Shown piece after piece: positions 1 through 11,418 of a DNA stretch of 64,000 nucleotides. This DNA is from Nymphaea colorata (Eukaryota; Streptophyta; Magnoliopsida; Nymphaeales; Nymphaeaceae). A model generated the notes under the pieces. It was given only the letters and a program-made list of their open reading frames with translations, searched no databases and was not told the DNA's origin. The stretch is taken from NCBI RefSeq assembly GCF_008831285.2, contig NC_045140.1, positions 18,102,370 through 18,166,369 of the forward strand, read 5' to 3'. The position numbers and the translations under genes are program-made. The first letter of the stretch is position 1; every line of letters begins with the position of its first letter.

Positions 1-1224
1 GGAGACTTCACTCGACAAAGTCTGGCCGCAGTTGGGTGGTAACAATCGAGGCCCTACAGCCGCACAGGGACAGGGCCGGCACACCCTGTTTTTGTGCCTA
101 AGCTACGTTGACGGCAGTTCAAATATTTATGCAAAAAAAAAAAATGTCATAACTTCTTTGCTTACAAACGAGAACTGAAGTACACGAATGAGTAACTATG
201 CCTACAACTTATATGAAATGGAAAAGAAAGTAGTGACTTAAACGAAGTATTTACTCCGTGGAAACTAAAACGACTGAAAGAGGTACATGGTTTGGGCAGA
301 GGTTCGAAACTCAGTGTTTGTCCATGTGACAGGTAAATCCAATGTGGATAAACAACGGGGAGCAGGAAGTGTGGTGCAGCAATCATATATATATATATAT
401 ATATAAAAAAGAAAAGGAGGCCAGAGGAATCTTGAAAGCCCCAAACAACAGTGCAATGTAAGGACGACGGTATATAGTGCTACTGTCCCAAGCGGACTCA
501 TGTGCTTGTCCTTTCTAGGAGACCCAGCCCATGTGATGGTGCGCCCGACCCCACTTCTCTCAAGCGCTCACATGGCTCGCGACCAACTTGAAGCACAACA
601 ACATTGCAAGCCCCAAACTTCAAGGTAAGTGAATGATTTTGGAAGTTTTAATATCCCAATAAGTTATGAAGTAGGTTGATCGATGAAAGTCTCCAAAACC
701 CGAGATCAAAGTTGATGTAGCACGACGACTGCGCCTACATGACCTCACCATCCCGAACCTACCCCACCATACAAGCATACCAGACCCACTAGGGGGTTGG
801 GGTGGGTCGGTTGCAAGTTCAGGTCAGACCCAACCCATCGACTGTTGTCCTCGTGCTCCTCCCCAGGGCAGCAATGCACATCTTAAGTCATATGGTGTAA
901 TGTGAAGGGTGAAAAGGTTAAATATCATTCGGCGAAATGTGGCAATGCCGTAATTCTGCATGATTCCAGAGGCATTGGTTCGCAGAAACTGCAGCGTCGT
1001 TTCCGAAAATATCCACTAGAACTTCGTTATTGCTTTTGTGTCCTTTATACCCGCGAGAAGACTCAAAGCCCTTTAAAAGCCCCAGCGACTAACCCAGTCC
1101 ACCCCCGCGCTAATTCTGCTCCCGCCACCGGGAAATTCCTCCGACGAAATTTCCGGCCTTCAACCGAACGAACGAGGTTGTTTTTTTTCTTTTTTCCTGA
1201 GGGGGCAGTCCATTTGATGACACA
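1..1224. other. Upstream region of the TORTIFOLIA1-like gene, no gene seen
   Basis: There is no supportable coding gene here. The stretch holds a poly-A run near 134-143 and an (AT)n tract near 384-405. A GC-richer part with words such as gaccca and cccacc spans about 520-860. The last ~200 bases before the start codon at 1225 are GC-rich and then pyrimidine-rich (t/c run near 1180-1197), which fits a promoter plus 5' leader. A TATA-like ctttaaaag lies near 1071-1079. Short ORFs at 902-1294 and on the minus strand overlap the leader and have no family signature. Confidence 0.5.
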
Positions 1225-3919
1225 ATGCCGGCCGAGCCCACCATGTATCCGGCGAGCTTCGGCCCCAGATCGGCCGGGAAACGGTCGGCGCTGACGCCGC
1301 AGCAGGCGATCCACGAACTTCGGCAGCGGACGGTCTCCTACCTCAACAAGCTCGCAGATCGAGACACCTTCCGCCTCGCCTCGGCCGAGCTCGAATCGCT
1401 CGCCCGGTCGCTCACTCCGGAACTCTTCTCCCCTTTTCTGTCATGCCTTTCCGACACCGACTCGGAGCAGAAGGCGCCCGTCCGGCGGGAGTGTGCGCGT
1501 CTTCTCGGGACGATGGCCGAGGCGCACGGAGACGCTCTCGCCGGATTCGTGCCGAAAATGGTCGCCGGCGTCCTCCGGCGGCTCAAGGACGCTGATTCGA
1601 GCGTGCGTGCCTCCTGCGCCGAAGCCGTCCGGGCGGTGGCAGAGCGGGTGACTCGGGCGCCTGTGTCGGTGATCCTGAAGCCCCTGATCGACTCGCTCGG
1701 GGAGCAGAGCTACGGCCTGCAAGCAGGTTCGGCCTTGTGTCTCGTATCGGCCATAGAAGGATCGCCCGATCCCGACCCGGCCTACCTGCAGAGAATGGTA
1801 CCGAAGGTGGTGAAGCTGCTGGGGAGCCAGAGCTTCAAGGCGAAGCCTGCCCTCCTAGCGGTCGTGTCCGCGATCATCGGCTCCGGTGCGGCGGAGAGCC
1901 GGGCGGTGCTGGCGTTGCTTGTTCCGGCTGTGACGGAGTGTATGAAGAGCAACGACTGGGCCACGAGGAAGGCGGCGGCTGAGGCGATCTGGCGGCTTGC
2001 CATCGTCGACAGTGAGGCGGCGTCCTGGTTCCGGTCACGGTGCGTCGATTCCCTTGAATCGTGCCGGTTCGATAAGGTGCATTTGAGTTCTTTACCTATT
2101 TGAGTTTTTATACCTATTTTGGGAGTGTCTTTGAGCATTTAGGGATCTGGGAGATGTCGGTTTTATCAATTCGTCGATCGTCTCATTCGGGATTTTAGAA
2201 TTTTTTCGTCTGTCAAGATTTTTTTCTGTCGCATTTTGGTCAGACTTGGATCTCAATTCTGATGGAAGGAAGTTCAATGGAGTGAGGTTTTTATACTAAA
2301 ACAGAGGACTTCCATTTGGATGTGATTTTCTAAGTGGGCAGTCATTGGGCATTCTAATCGTCGCGATGATGGACACTTCCTGAAATCTCGATACAGATCT
2401 TCCAATTTCCATTTAGACGTTGCGTCCGGATGAAATTAGAAAGGTCCTTATCTTTCACAATTGGGACAGTTCGAGAGGGGAGTCGCTTCCATCTTTCGAG
2501 ATGTCCGGATCCACTCACTTATCCGGAAAGTCGGTATAAATTTGGAAAAGTTACATGCCTAATGTGATTTTCCAACTTATCCCATTATTTCGAATCAAGT
2601 ATGTGAATGCATTAAAAGCAAATCTAATATCTTTCACTGCCAGGAAAAAGAAAAAAAAAAAAAAGAAGAGAAAAGTGTTCATGCTGGACAGAGTTACTGT
2701 CCATCCGTTTCTTTTTAGTTGTTTTGCTTTGGAACTTTCTGGTGGTTGGGATTTTTGAGATAATTGGAGTGTCCAATGAGTTGATTCTGAATGAATCCAG
2801 TTCTGATTTTTCAGGACGAATTTTAAATCTGTGCGCATTTAGTCGCTGTTCTGTTAGGTACTTGAGGAATTAGAATCTTGATATCGATGCGCTGGGAGAT
2901 TTTGGGCCTTGATTTTGACGTGCAAAATTATGGTCAAAGTGTGAATGTGATGGTTAAAGCGTCTTGGAGAATCTGATATTCAAGTTTCATTGATATCGTT
3001 TGAGTCATTGCGTGATTCAAATCTTGATTTCCTGCAGTTAGATCTTAACAGTCCAGCTTCAGTTTTTTCTTGCTGATTTCTCGTGTGGGTGGGTTTCTTT
3101 ATGGTTTGTTTTCCTTCCCCTTACAATCTGCCGGTAATTGATGAAGGTCGGTGTCGCCAATCTTCGTCTTCAGTTCTCTCTCGGAGTTCCTTCGTATACC
3201 TTTTTGGTGTTAAAAGAGTGTCAACACTCCTCCCTTTAGTATAACTGCCTTCTTGGCTTTTCTGAAGAAGTCGTGATTTCTATCCTACACTAATTTACTT
3301 TATTTAATTTTTGATTGACAGATAATCCCAATGAATTCTTTAAAGTTACTTATATATGCTAACATGTTCGAATACAGCTTGCTTACGTTTGTTTTTCTGT
3401 GTGCTCGCGTTATGGTGTATGTGGTGTAGTTCAATATGAATTCAGGTTTCAATTCCGTATATACAAGTTAATTAGTTGTCTGACTGTTTGTATTTTTATT
3501 AACGTGATCAGGTGAAGCACGTTAGAGATTCAGTGAATCAGGCTCTGGATGCATACAAGAACGTTCCATATGAATCTGAGGAAATTTCGCCATCCAAAGG
3601 TACTGGTATCTATATCGCTGGTGGAGTTTTTGTTAGAATGGGTTCGATGGGACCACTTTTTGTTCTTTGATGCTCCTATGTTGTGGTCCTGCATATCTGT
3701 GGCTACACAGCCAGACTATCATCTTGTAACATTGATCGGCATTGTTAGGGCTGTTCCTTCTTAGTGCTTCGGGATGGCGATGTCTCGTCTTGTGAGTTCT
3801 CGTCCCCACATTGCCATTCCCCTTTTATCAAGGTGAAGCCCTGGACAAGGATCGAGGGAGAGAGGGGTAATCGCAGTTTATGCCACCTGTTGACAGCCAC
3901 AGATAGCAAAAACAAGCAG

Positions 3920-3958
<39 letters not shown>

Positions 3959-5841
3959 CCCACACACACACACCACACACACAGGTACATATGTAATATA
4001 TATGCGTTTACATATTGGAAATATGAAGGCTCGTGAGGACCGCTGCAAACTGTTCAATTAAGAAATTTGATTGCTTGCATGCTGCCCCACCAAAGCTCCC
4101 CACCCTAAATTTGAAACTAGTTACCAAAGCACTTTCCGTAGAATGAAATTCACACTTAATTTCTCTGGTAAAATTGCTATTCTGGTGTTCACCTACTTCT
4201 TTAAAAGTCTTCCCATTCTGAGAAGATTGCACTTTGTTCTGAGGGGCCTGGGATGCTCATTTTACTGTCAACTTGGTGGGCATTCACAAATGGCTTTGAT
4301 GATTAACTTTATATACCTTTTGGCTTTACTCTGTTCAGAATATTTAACCAAATTATTTAGTGCTTTTGAAAACCTTGGCCATCAAGTTCAAACTTTTAAG
4401 TTCCGTTATTCCCTTCGGCCTTTTTCTCATATTATTTCCTGATGTAATCGTATGTGGATGCAGGGGACATGATTGAAAGACGATCGTCGCTTGATGCTAA
4501 AAGTACTAATAAAGCTGTGTCCAACTCATCATTTTTAAGAAAAAAGGAATTATCAAGGAGTCTATCACCTCCAGATGCTGCATCCGCTACAGGAACTAAG
4601 AAGAAGAGTGCAACCAATGGCAAGAAATCAAGCCCTGGTTTCAGTAAAATTGATACAAGGGGTGTATCTGATTGGAAGATAGAGATAGCAGTACCACGAA
4701 CTATGCCTTTTAAAGTTGTCTGCGAGGATGGTCTTGAAGCAAATGAAAGTGGGGGTGAAACGAGGATCTCTAGCAAGGATGCAATGTCTAGAGATAGGAG
4801 CACTTTGAGCAGTGCACTCTCCAACATTTTTGATGGAAATGGTGAAGAGAGAAATCAGAAATTTAGCGGGAGGTCTGCTTCCCGCATAGTTCCTTTGCGT
4901 GAAATTGAGAGCTCTATCTCTACCGTTGTAGCAAGCAACGCTGTTGAAGCACTTGACAAGGAAAATGCAGAAAATGATCTATCTTTGATCCGGAAGCAAC
5001 TATTGCAGATTGAAAATCAGCAAACCAGCTTGCTGGACCTTCTCCAGGTATGTCTTTTATGAATTACATTATTGTGCTTTCACCTCCAAGAACCTTGGAG
5101 ATTGTACAAAGTTAAAAGTGATCTGGAATTTGTTCCTCCCTACTGGGCATGAAGCACTGTAGACTGCTCCTGATTTTCTTTTGTAACTTGACTGCTTTTA
5201 TTGTCATCAGATAGTCTTCTATCAAATACTTCATGTAGTTTAAATTTGCAAGAAATTCAGAGATGCGGACCTGTCAATTTTATAGTCCCACTTGATTTTT
5301 CTGTAGTTCTTTCTAGTCAAATGTGCAACTTCAACTATAATATTATTGGTTACACGGATTTTTTTCTCATCTTATTCAGATGTTCATTGGGAGCTCACAA
5401 AATGGCATGCGTTCGTTGGAGTCTAGAGTACATGGTCTTGAGGTGGCCCTGGATGAAATATCACATGACCTGGCTGTATCAACTGGGAGAGTCCACAGCA
5501 TTGACAATATTGGAAACAGATGTTGCATTTTGCCTGGGACTGAGTTTTTGAGCTCAAAGTTTTGGAGAAAAGCAGAAGGAAGATACACATCGGGCAGATT
5601 TTCTGTTTCTGGCCCAACATCATCAGGTGGCATGTACAGCTCAGTGAATAAGGAAAGCATTGAATCATCCAAGTGGGAGAATAGAAGATTTAGAGGTGTC
5701 CAGGGTGGGCTTGTGGTCAATCCCTTGGCAGATGTTCATCCTCCAGGCGCTGTGGAGGCACTTCATGGGGATATCCAGAAGCAAGGAGTTTCAATTACAG
5801 ATAGTGTTAATGAAGGTTCTTCAATCACAAGCGCGTCATAA
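1225..5841 (+). CDS. TORL: TORTIFOLIA1/SPIRAL2-like microtubule-associated HEAT-repeat protein (4 exons)
   Basis: Exons are 1225-2076, 3512-3599, 4464-5047 and 5380-5841, all with GT-AG borders and phases that join without a shift, giving 661 residues. Residues ~20-285 are alpha-helical HEAT repeats with the family's ALTPQQAIHELRQRTVSYLNKLADRDT opening (first 20: ALTPQQAIHELRQRTVSYLN) and the RFDKVKHVRDSVNQAL join across intron 1. A low-complexity Ser/Lys-rich linker follows. A coiled coil lies at ~484-548 (SLIRKQLLQIENQQ, then SLESRVHGLEVALDEISHDL). The family consists of plant microtubule plus-end/lattice proteins that control cortical array order and twisted growth. The end shortly after the LPGTEFLSSKFWRK block matches the short TORL3/4 type, which lacks the C-terminal domain of SPIRAL2. 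Exon 1 is very GC-rich and exons 2-4 are not. Introns are 1435, 864 and 332 bp. The upstream ATG at 1225 was chosen; a second in-frame ATG lies at 1243. A donor-like gaggtaaca at ~5856 just past the stop could mark a 3'UTR intron. Confidence 0.9.
3923..3957. repeat. (CT)n microsatellite in intron 2 of the TORL gene
   Basis: A run of tctctc followed by a cacacaca-rich tail to about 3982 lies inside intron 2 (3600-4463). It is a simple-sequence repeat with no coding role. Confidence 0.9.
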
Positions 5842-6850
5842 TCCAAAGTGGCCGAGAGGTAACAATTCCCGAATCATTAACAGTTGTTAAATCTGTACCA
5901 ATGAAAAGCCGAGTTAAAATTTCAAGATTTGACTTCTCTTTTAATGGGTCCCCATCAGATTTATAAAATTCTTCCAAATCCCATACTAGACAAGATCCAT
6001 TCTGGACCCAGTAATCTCGTTTGTCTAATATTATTAATAAACTGATGTTGAAATTTCTGTTTTTTCTGCAGTAATAATTCACGTCTATTTTATTCTGATA
6101 TTTAACTTTACTATGCTTCAGGTTTTCTACATAGACTGGTGAAATGAAATTATGCAGCAGCAATCTGAATAGAAAGTCCATGCCTGGCATATTGCAAGGA
6201 TATGCTTGAGTATGTTTTCCGTGGGGCAAAAATTCGGTGACATACCGGGTGAATGGATTATTCTACCGTGTCACTTGTAGCATTCTTTGGTTGTAGAAAA
6301 CCAAGGCTGGAAGGTGTACAGTAAAGAGTATTTTCTTCGCAATCTCCCTGGGACAATGGAAGAAAGGAGGGGAAGAGATGTGGGCACTGTCATGTCTGGA
6401 TTATGTCTACAAAAATCAACTTCATTTTGGACCCTCCTATTATCGAATTTTCAGAGAGTTGTTATCGCACCACAAAACAAAAAAAGAAATGCAGAGGGTG
6501 GTTGAGAATGAATTTATGTCTTCTCTTTGGAATAGATTCTTTCTTCTCTCTAATGCGTTGGTTTATTAATTGTTTATAGTGAAATGTTGGTTGCTATTGG
6601 AAAAGGCCAGGTTGGCGAATAAGGCAAAAAGCCCCCAACCTTTTTAGCTAGCCTTGATAAGCTATAGGCACTGGTTATAATAATTGATAATCATACTCGG
6701 CTGATTATAATATTGTGATCAATTTACAACTCGTTGCTCGGTAATGAGGTTGATGGAAAGGTTTGGTGCAGAGCTGTCATGAATATTTTAAAATTGTCTG
6801 TATCCAATGGGTCCCTTTCAAAGGGAGGGAACAAATATGGTGATGCAAAG

Positions 6851-6950
6851 GCAAGTTTCTGCCTTCTAGCAAACACAAAGTGACAATTGTTCTTGAAGTA
6901 GCAAGTTTCTGCCTTCTAGCAAACACAAAGTGACAATTGTTCTTGAAGTA
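6851..6950. repeat. Exact 50-bp tandem duplication
   Basis: Bases 6851-6900 are repeated without any change at 6901-6950 (each copy begins gcaagtttctgccttctagc). Perfect identity implies a recent local duplication or an assembly artefact. It lies in non-coding DNA about 1 kb downstream of the TORL stop. Confidence 0.97.
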
Positions 6951-8058
6951 GGGAAGATCTATGAACATTTTCAGTAAATTCGATGGCCCCTTTCCGTTTC
7001 ACTTATTTTGTATTCGTACGTTCTTAAACTTCAGGCTCTGGGGGATAGCGCATCAGGAAAGAGACCCGATCAGTAGAGCGTGTTCAAGGATTCAAGCATG
7101 ATTGTAGCCGTCTTTCTTGCAGGATTTGATCTCATCCTTCTTTCCCAGACGATGGTTTCTGTGATTCATGGAGCTGTTACCTCGGAGTGTTACTTTGTCA
7201 GAAGGCAATCACAGGCATCAACTGCAGAACAGTATGACTGGAATGTGAAATTGACAACCATGTTAAATAAAACTAAATTGTGATACTGAAGGTGAGGTCA
7301 TGTTGGTGTTGCCGACTGGGCTTTAATGATGATCTCCAACCGACAATAATACAAAGTGCTTTTACATCGAGGGTGCACTATTCCGAACAGGTCAGGGTTT
7401 GCAGAATCCAGTGTAGTAAAAATGTGAAATTGAATCAAGTAGGTCGGAACAGCGATTCAACTAAATCGGCTATGAATTGACAGAAAATAATATTTATATT
7501 AAAAATAAAATAAAAGAACTTTAAAATATTTGAAAAATAGAAAATAAGTAGTGAACGACCTTGCGCTCTATCGTTTTAGTCCCATCAATTTTGTCACCAA
7601 TTACTTGAATCAGCCGGTTCAAGCTCATTGTTACTATATCACTGATAACAAGAACTGCACCTCCAATTCAAGGCCCCATGATAAGCACTCTAATTTGTCA
7701 GTGTTAATCTGTGTGCGGACAATACATATCACTTGTCCAACGTTGGGTCATGAAGGAGATGGGTGGTCCTTTTTCTCGTGATATTTAAGTTGTTTGTTGT
7801 GAGTTCATTTTCGTACGTTGCCCGACACTTGGGCAAGAAAAACCTTTCTTCTTCAAAATAATAATGTAGAATCAACATATTTAGGAATGGGGAAGAATTG
7901 CTGGCTCTTAGCGTACAGAAATGCCGGTTGTCCTTCTGATGCTGGAGGAACAACTGGGACTGAGCTCAAGAAATGGAGTTCTAATAGCACTGGTACAAGT
8001 CGACCGACCTTGATAATGAAAAAACTAGTGTTAACCCAAGTCGTTTTTTGGGCTAAAG

Positions 8059-8304
8059 TTGCATGTCTCTATTGTTACTATTATATTACTCAGGTTCACA
8101 TTCTCGTTTTATTGGGAATGTAGCTGCCGCGTCCTGAAGCGCAACTATCAGTCTATCACAGATCAATCAGATTTACCCGTAAGCAATGTGAACTCTATTC
8201 ACAGATCAGGAGGTGTGAACGGGTTTGACATGCAAGAAGGCCCAAGCAAACATAAGTTCAACGTTTCACACTACCTACGGAGTGACATGGAATCGCTAGA
8301 GTAA
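8059..8304 (+). other. Unassigned open reading frame with coding-like C-terminus
   Basis: This open frame has 81 codons. Its last ~55 residues (from VLKRNYQSITDQSDLPVSN to YLRSDMESLE) are polar, charged and of balanced composition, unlike most spurious frames nearby. A plausible splice acceptor (tattactcag) lies at about 8084-8093, so it could be a terminal exon. I recognise no domain and see no clear upstream exon, promoter or partner. It may be an exon of an unannotated gene, a pseudogene piece or chance. Confidence 0.2.
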
Positions 8305-9292
8305 TGCCTGAAAAAGAAACATTGCCCATCGAGCTCCCACTAAGCTAGGGTTAAATAAAGTTCCCATCAGATTATCTTAAGATATATATATATATATAAG
8401 TAAGAGAGAGAGAGTCCCCAAGTGTTGGATTCTTGATTTCCAACTTAAAGGGACATTTTTGATGCCATGAAACTGAGTTTACTGTAGCACAGACTATCAG
8501 GAATACAAATGAAACTGTTCTGAATGATTTTACTGGTGGTTGCTGTCTTACTGCAAGCGCTGAACCAATTTTAATTGAAATAAAAATTCTTAAGGGATCA
8601 AACGGGCTGAAGGTCTCACACAAAGATCGCAATTCCTTGTTGATTTTAGCAAACAGTTTAAATATTTTGATCACACTGGTTGCGGTTGAACACATTAGGT
8701 GAGACGTCTCAGTACAGAGAATGCTTCATTCATTGGCTTCTTCGATTGTTCCTGAAGACAACGAAAAAGCCGGTTACGGAAAAAAAAATAAAATAAAATA
8801 AAATAAAAAATCAAAACAAAGAGAAAACAGTACTTGAGTGCAAGCATGAAGATTGATTTTTGTTGTTGATACCCACTTTTATTAATTATCGGAATTCGGA
8901 CACAAACTGCTTGCAGAATTTTGTTTCATAAGCTGTCCTGAGTCTGATTTTGAGGAAAGTTTCATGACATTTGTAAATTTTAATCAGATCTCAGTTTATG
9001 TCAAAAATGTAACTTCATTCTATGCTTCATGAGCAGAAAAGTGATCAAGTCAGAGTGCGCTGAGTGCTAAATTGAAAAGAAAAACGCGATGCTCGAATTG
9101 GTAGGAACCCACCGGACAGATACATGCAACAAGATTCGTTTGATAGCTCTTGTTTTACCCATCAGGACATCACTTTCAAAATGACAATCTAGAATTTTTT
9201 AAGGGACAATGGATTTTATGCTAATTATCTTGCTTAGGATGACAATAGTAGTACCTTATTATCCTCAGTTTGGATTATCTTGTTCCCGTCAT

Positions 9293-9300
9293 CTATAAAT
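9293..9300 (+). promoter_or_regulatory. TATA-box-like element upstream of a short ORF
   Basis: The sequence ctataaat fits the plant TATA consensus. It sits 55 bases upstream of the ATG at 9355, a normal distance for a transcription start near 9325. No other promoter element is recognised. Confidence 0.35.
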
Positions 9301-9354
9301 CGCTAGCTTTCTCCGCAGAATTAGCAGTTCAGTTGAGATTAGTTGATTGATAAT

Positions 9355-9525
9355 ATGATTTCATTTTTCCTCCTTTTGATGAATTTCCTCTGTTTTCCTA
9401 CCATTCCCTTGCTTTTCCCATTCGTCCTAGTTCATCATAGAATTTTCGTAGTTGAGCTACTTAGACGAACAGGTCACTTCGTCGATCGCGCTTCTCCAAT
9501 TGGGAAGTCCATAATTGAAGCCTAG
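9355..9525 (+). CDS. Possible small hydrophobic/secreted peptide ORF (56 aa)
   Basis: An ATG-started frame encodes 56 residues. The N-terminal half is strongly hydrophobic (MISFFLLLMNFLCF..., signal-peptide or membrane-segment like). The C-terminus is polar (GHFVDRASPIGKSIIEA). A TATA-like element lies at a sensible distance upstream. A second short ATG frame follows at 9562-9669 (35 aa, contains LEIPPHVGYMNGEEF). I recognise no known peptide-hormone family: no CLE, RALF, IDA or RGF signature. It could be a small gene, a leader ORF of a longer spliced gene, or chance. Confidence 0.22.
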   Translation: MISFFLLLMNFLCFPTIPLLFPFVLVHHRIFVVELLRRTGHFVDRASPIGKSIIEA

Positions 9526-9561
9526 AAACTGCTGCAGATTCAATCCCTTGGCAGGTGAGAG

Positions 9562-9669
9562 ATGGAACAAGAGCTAAGCTTTGGACGTATTGCAGGTGCG
9601 CTGGAGATCCCCCCTCATGTTGGTTATATGAATGGTGAGGAATTCATGCAGGTGATCACACCTGGTTGA
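9562..9669 (+). other. Short ORF (35 aa), possible first exon
   Basis: The frame begins MEQELSFGRIAGALEIPPHV and ends at a TGA at 9667-9669. Inside it, atgcag followed by gtgatc at ~9646-9656 could act as a splice donor, making this the first coding exon of a longer transcript. It is preceded by the TATA-like element at 9293. No family is recognised and no convincing next exon was found. The frame at ~10048-10171 (GDPKIKSEAQEWDHSLKEDG) is the only nearby stretch of similar quality. Confidence 0.18.
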
Positions 9670-10592
9670 TTTTTTGTTAAAGAATGAATGTCACAGATGT
9701 TGAAGTGATTCCCAAAAGCTAGGAACTAAAAGGTCTTTTGGTAATAAAAACACCATGTTACGCTGTTCATAAATCTGTTTAAAGACTGAGGCAGGTTCAT
9801 GGAACAACGGTTTTTATTATTCCAATTGTCAAAGGACCCCTAAGGTTCTTTATCTCACATGGCAAATGAGGTTGACCTGTGTTCAAGTTCGGAGAGGAAC
9901 TGTGTGAAAAGCAATTAGAGACTGGTAATTGGATCTATTGTGTTTTGTGCATATATGTTGGGCGGCCTACCTCTCAGCAGCGGTTTTCCAAAATGAATGG
10001 CTATCAATTCAGTTGTTAAAGCAAGGCTTCTTTGGGGTGAGCTTGCATTTCAGAGGTGATCCTAAGATCAAATCTGAAGCACAGGAGTGGGATCACTCTT
10101 TGAAAGAGGATGGGAGGATAATACGTCTTTCCAACAATCACTATAGAAATTTTGAGGCTTCTACTATTTGAAAGTAAAAAAGAAAAAGGATCATTTTTAT
10201 ATACTCACCTGCACCTATATAAATGATCTTAATCTTTAGGTTCTATCGAGGAAAATTAAAATGATTTTTTAAGCCCACTTTTTTATCATAGGCTAGAGAA
10301 TGGGCTTCACTTGTTCTAGTTTTTACCTTTATCACCTTTGTTTAACTCACGTTCTCTCTCTCTTTTTCTTTGCCCATTTAGAAAGCTATGGAAAGGTGCC
10401 AAATTAAATAATCTTACTTTAATGAAGGCTTTTATGACAAAGCTACAACTTATATAAAAACAAGTCTAGGACGTGAAACCTTATCTTTTTTTTTTTTTTG
10501 ATACATTGTTTAGGACAATGCCTATGAGTGGGTAAGCTCCAAGTACACACAGTTTTTATTGAACATCATGTGTTCTAATAGAGAAGGAGTTA
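9670..10592. other. AT-rich intergenic DNA
   Basis: No supportable gene was seen. The stretch includes a poly-T run near 10486-10499. An open frame at 9929-10171 has a polar C-terminal part but no family signature. Confidence 0.4.
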
Positions 10593-11370
10593 TGGAAGCG
10601 TAGCCATCTCAAGTTGATGAAAGAAGTTATGAATGGGTGTATAAGAGAGAGGGAGGTAAAAGGTCCACCCATCTCAATGCCACAAGGAAGAGAAGTGTTT
10701 AAGACAGAGGAGGAAAAAGGTCCATCCATCTCAATGACATACTTATTCTTTATGGGAAGAGAATGAGAGATGCATCTCATCTTGCGCCTCATGCCCAACC
10801 AGCTATGCTATGTTAAGTCTTTTCCGCAGAAGCACGATTCTTTCTATGTAATATTGCACAAGAGAAGGACCACCACAAGAGATGTAGAAACTATTTCTCA
10901 TGTTCAATTGATAGCTTCTGACTTCGGATCTAGTTTGGATCTTATCTGAGTTCTGAGGTTATTTCAAACATAATTTCTAATATCCACAGGTTTCTGATTG
11001 GCGACTGATGAAATTTATGAATCTCAGATCATAGGGGGAGTTGGGTTTCTTGTGCAGAGTGAGAGTTTCCTAGCCAGCTTCCCTCAGTAGGTTTCACATG
11101 GTCAAACCAGCGATAACATTTAGCTGGAGAAGTGGGCCTCTCCGAACAGAAAAAGAGGTCCTCAAAAAAAAAAAAAAAAAAGGGTCGGCAAAGAAACAGG
11201 CTCTCAAAGCCCTCTTTTATCCGGAAAACAGCAAAAACGTAACACTCGAAGCTCTTAGTTCTCACACCTGAAACGGAGTGCCCTTGCTGAATTAGAATTA
11301 GCATCAAGAAACAAGAATCAGAAAATGCTCTTAATTATCGAGCATCAACTAAGGTGGGCGTGGGCACCAA
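10593..11370. repeat. Long direct repeat, copy A
   Basis: This stretch of about 770 bp is repeated in the same orientation at about 15574-16337. Shared landmarks in order are: ccatctcaagttga, gaatgggtgtataagagaga, gagagatgcatctc, the poly-A block at ~11165-11181, ctcttttatccggaaaacag and catcaactaaggtgggc. By eye the copies are close to 90% identical with small indels. I see no clean TG...CA ends, primer-binding site or target duplication, so I do not call them LTRs. They could be two insertions of one non-autonomous element or a local segmental duplication. Confidence 0.85.
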
Positions 11371-11418
11371 GCCTGGGCCAGGAGCCCTCAATTTGGGCGG
11401 CGCATTAAGTTATCAGGC

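Larger units (their letters stand above)
5842..9292. other. 3' flank of the TORL gene and AT-rich intergenic DNA
   Basis: The first few hundred bases are probably the 3'UTR of the TORL gene. Beyond that the DNA is AT-rich with a perfect 50-bp duplication (6851-6950), an (AT)n tract at ~8382-8398 and an aaaat-rich tract near 8780-8810. One plus-strand stretch ending at 8304 has coding-like composition (entered separately). No other ORF here shows a recognisable family. Confidence 0.45.

Noticed and set aside
1338-2138. Minus-strand and alternate-frame ORFs across TORL exon 1
   Set aside because: They are shadows of a GC-rich exon. The plus frame carries clear HEAT/TORTIFOLIA similarity and joins correctly to exon 2.
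4432-4827. 131-codon minus-strand frame opposite TORL exon 3
   Set aside because: It is antisense to a confirmed exon with correct splice borders and shows no independent signature.
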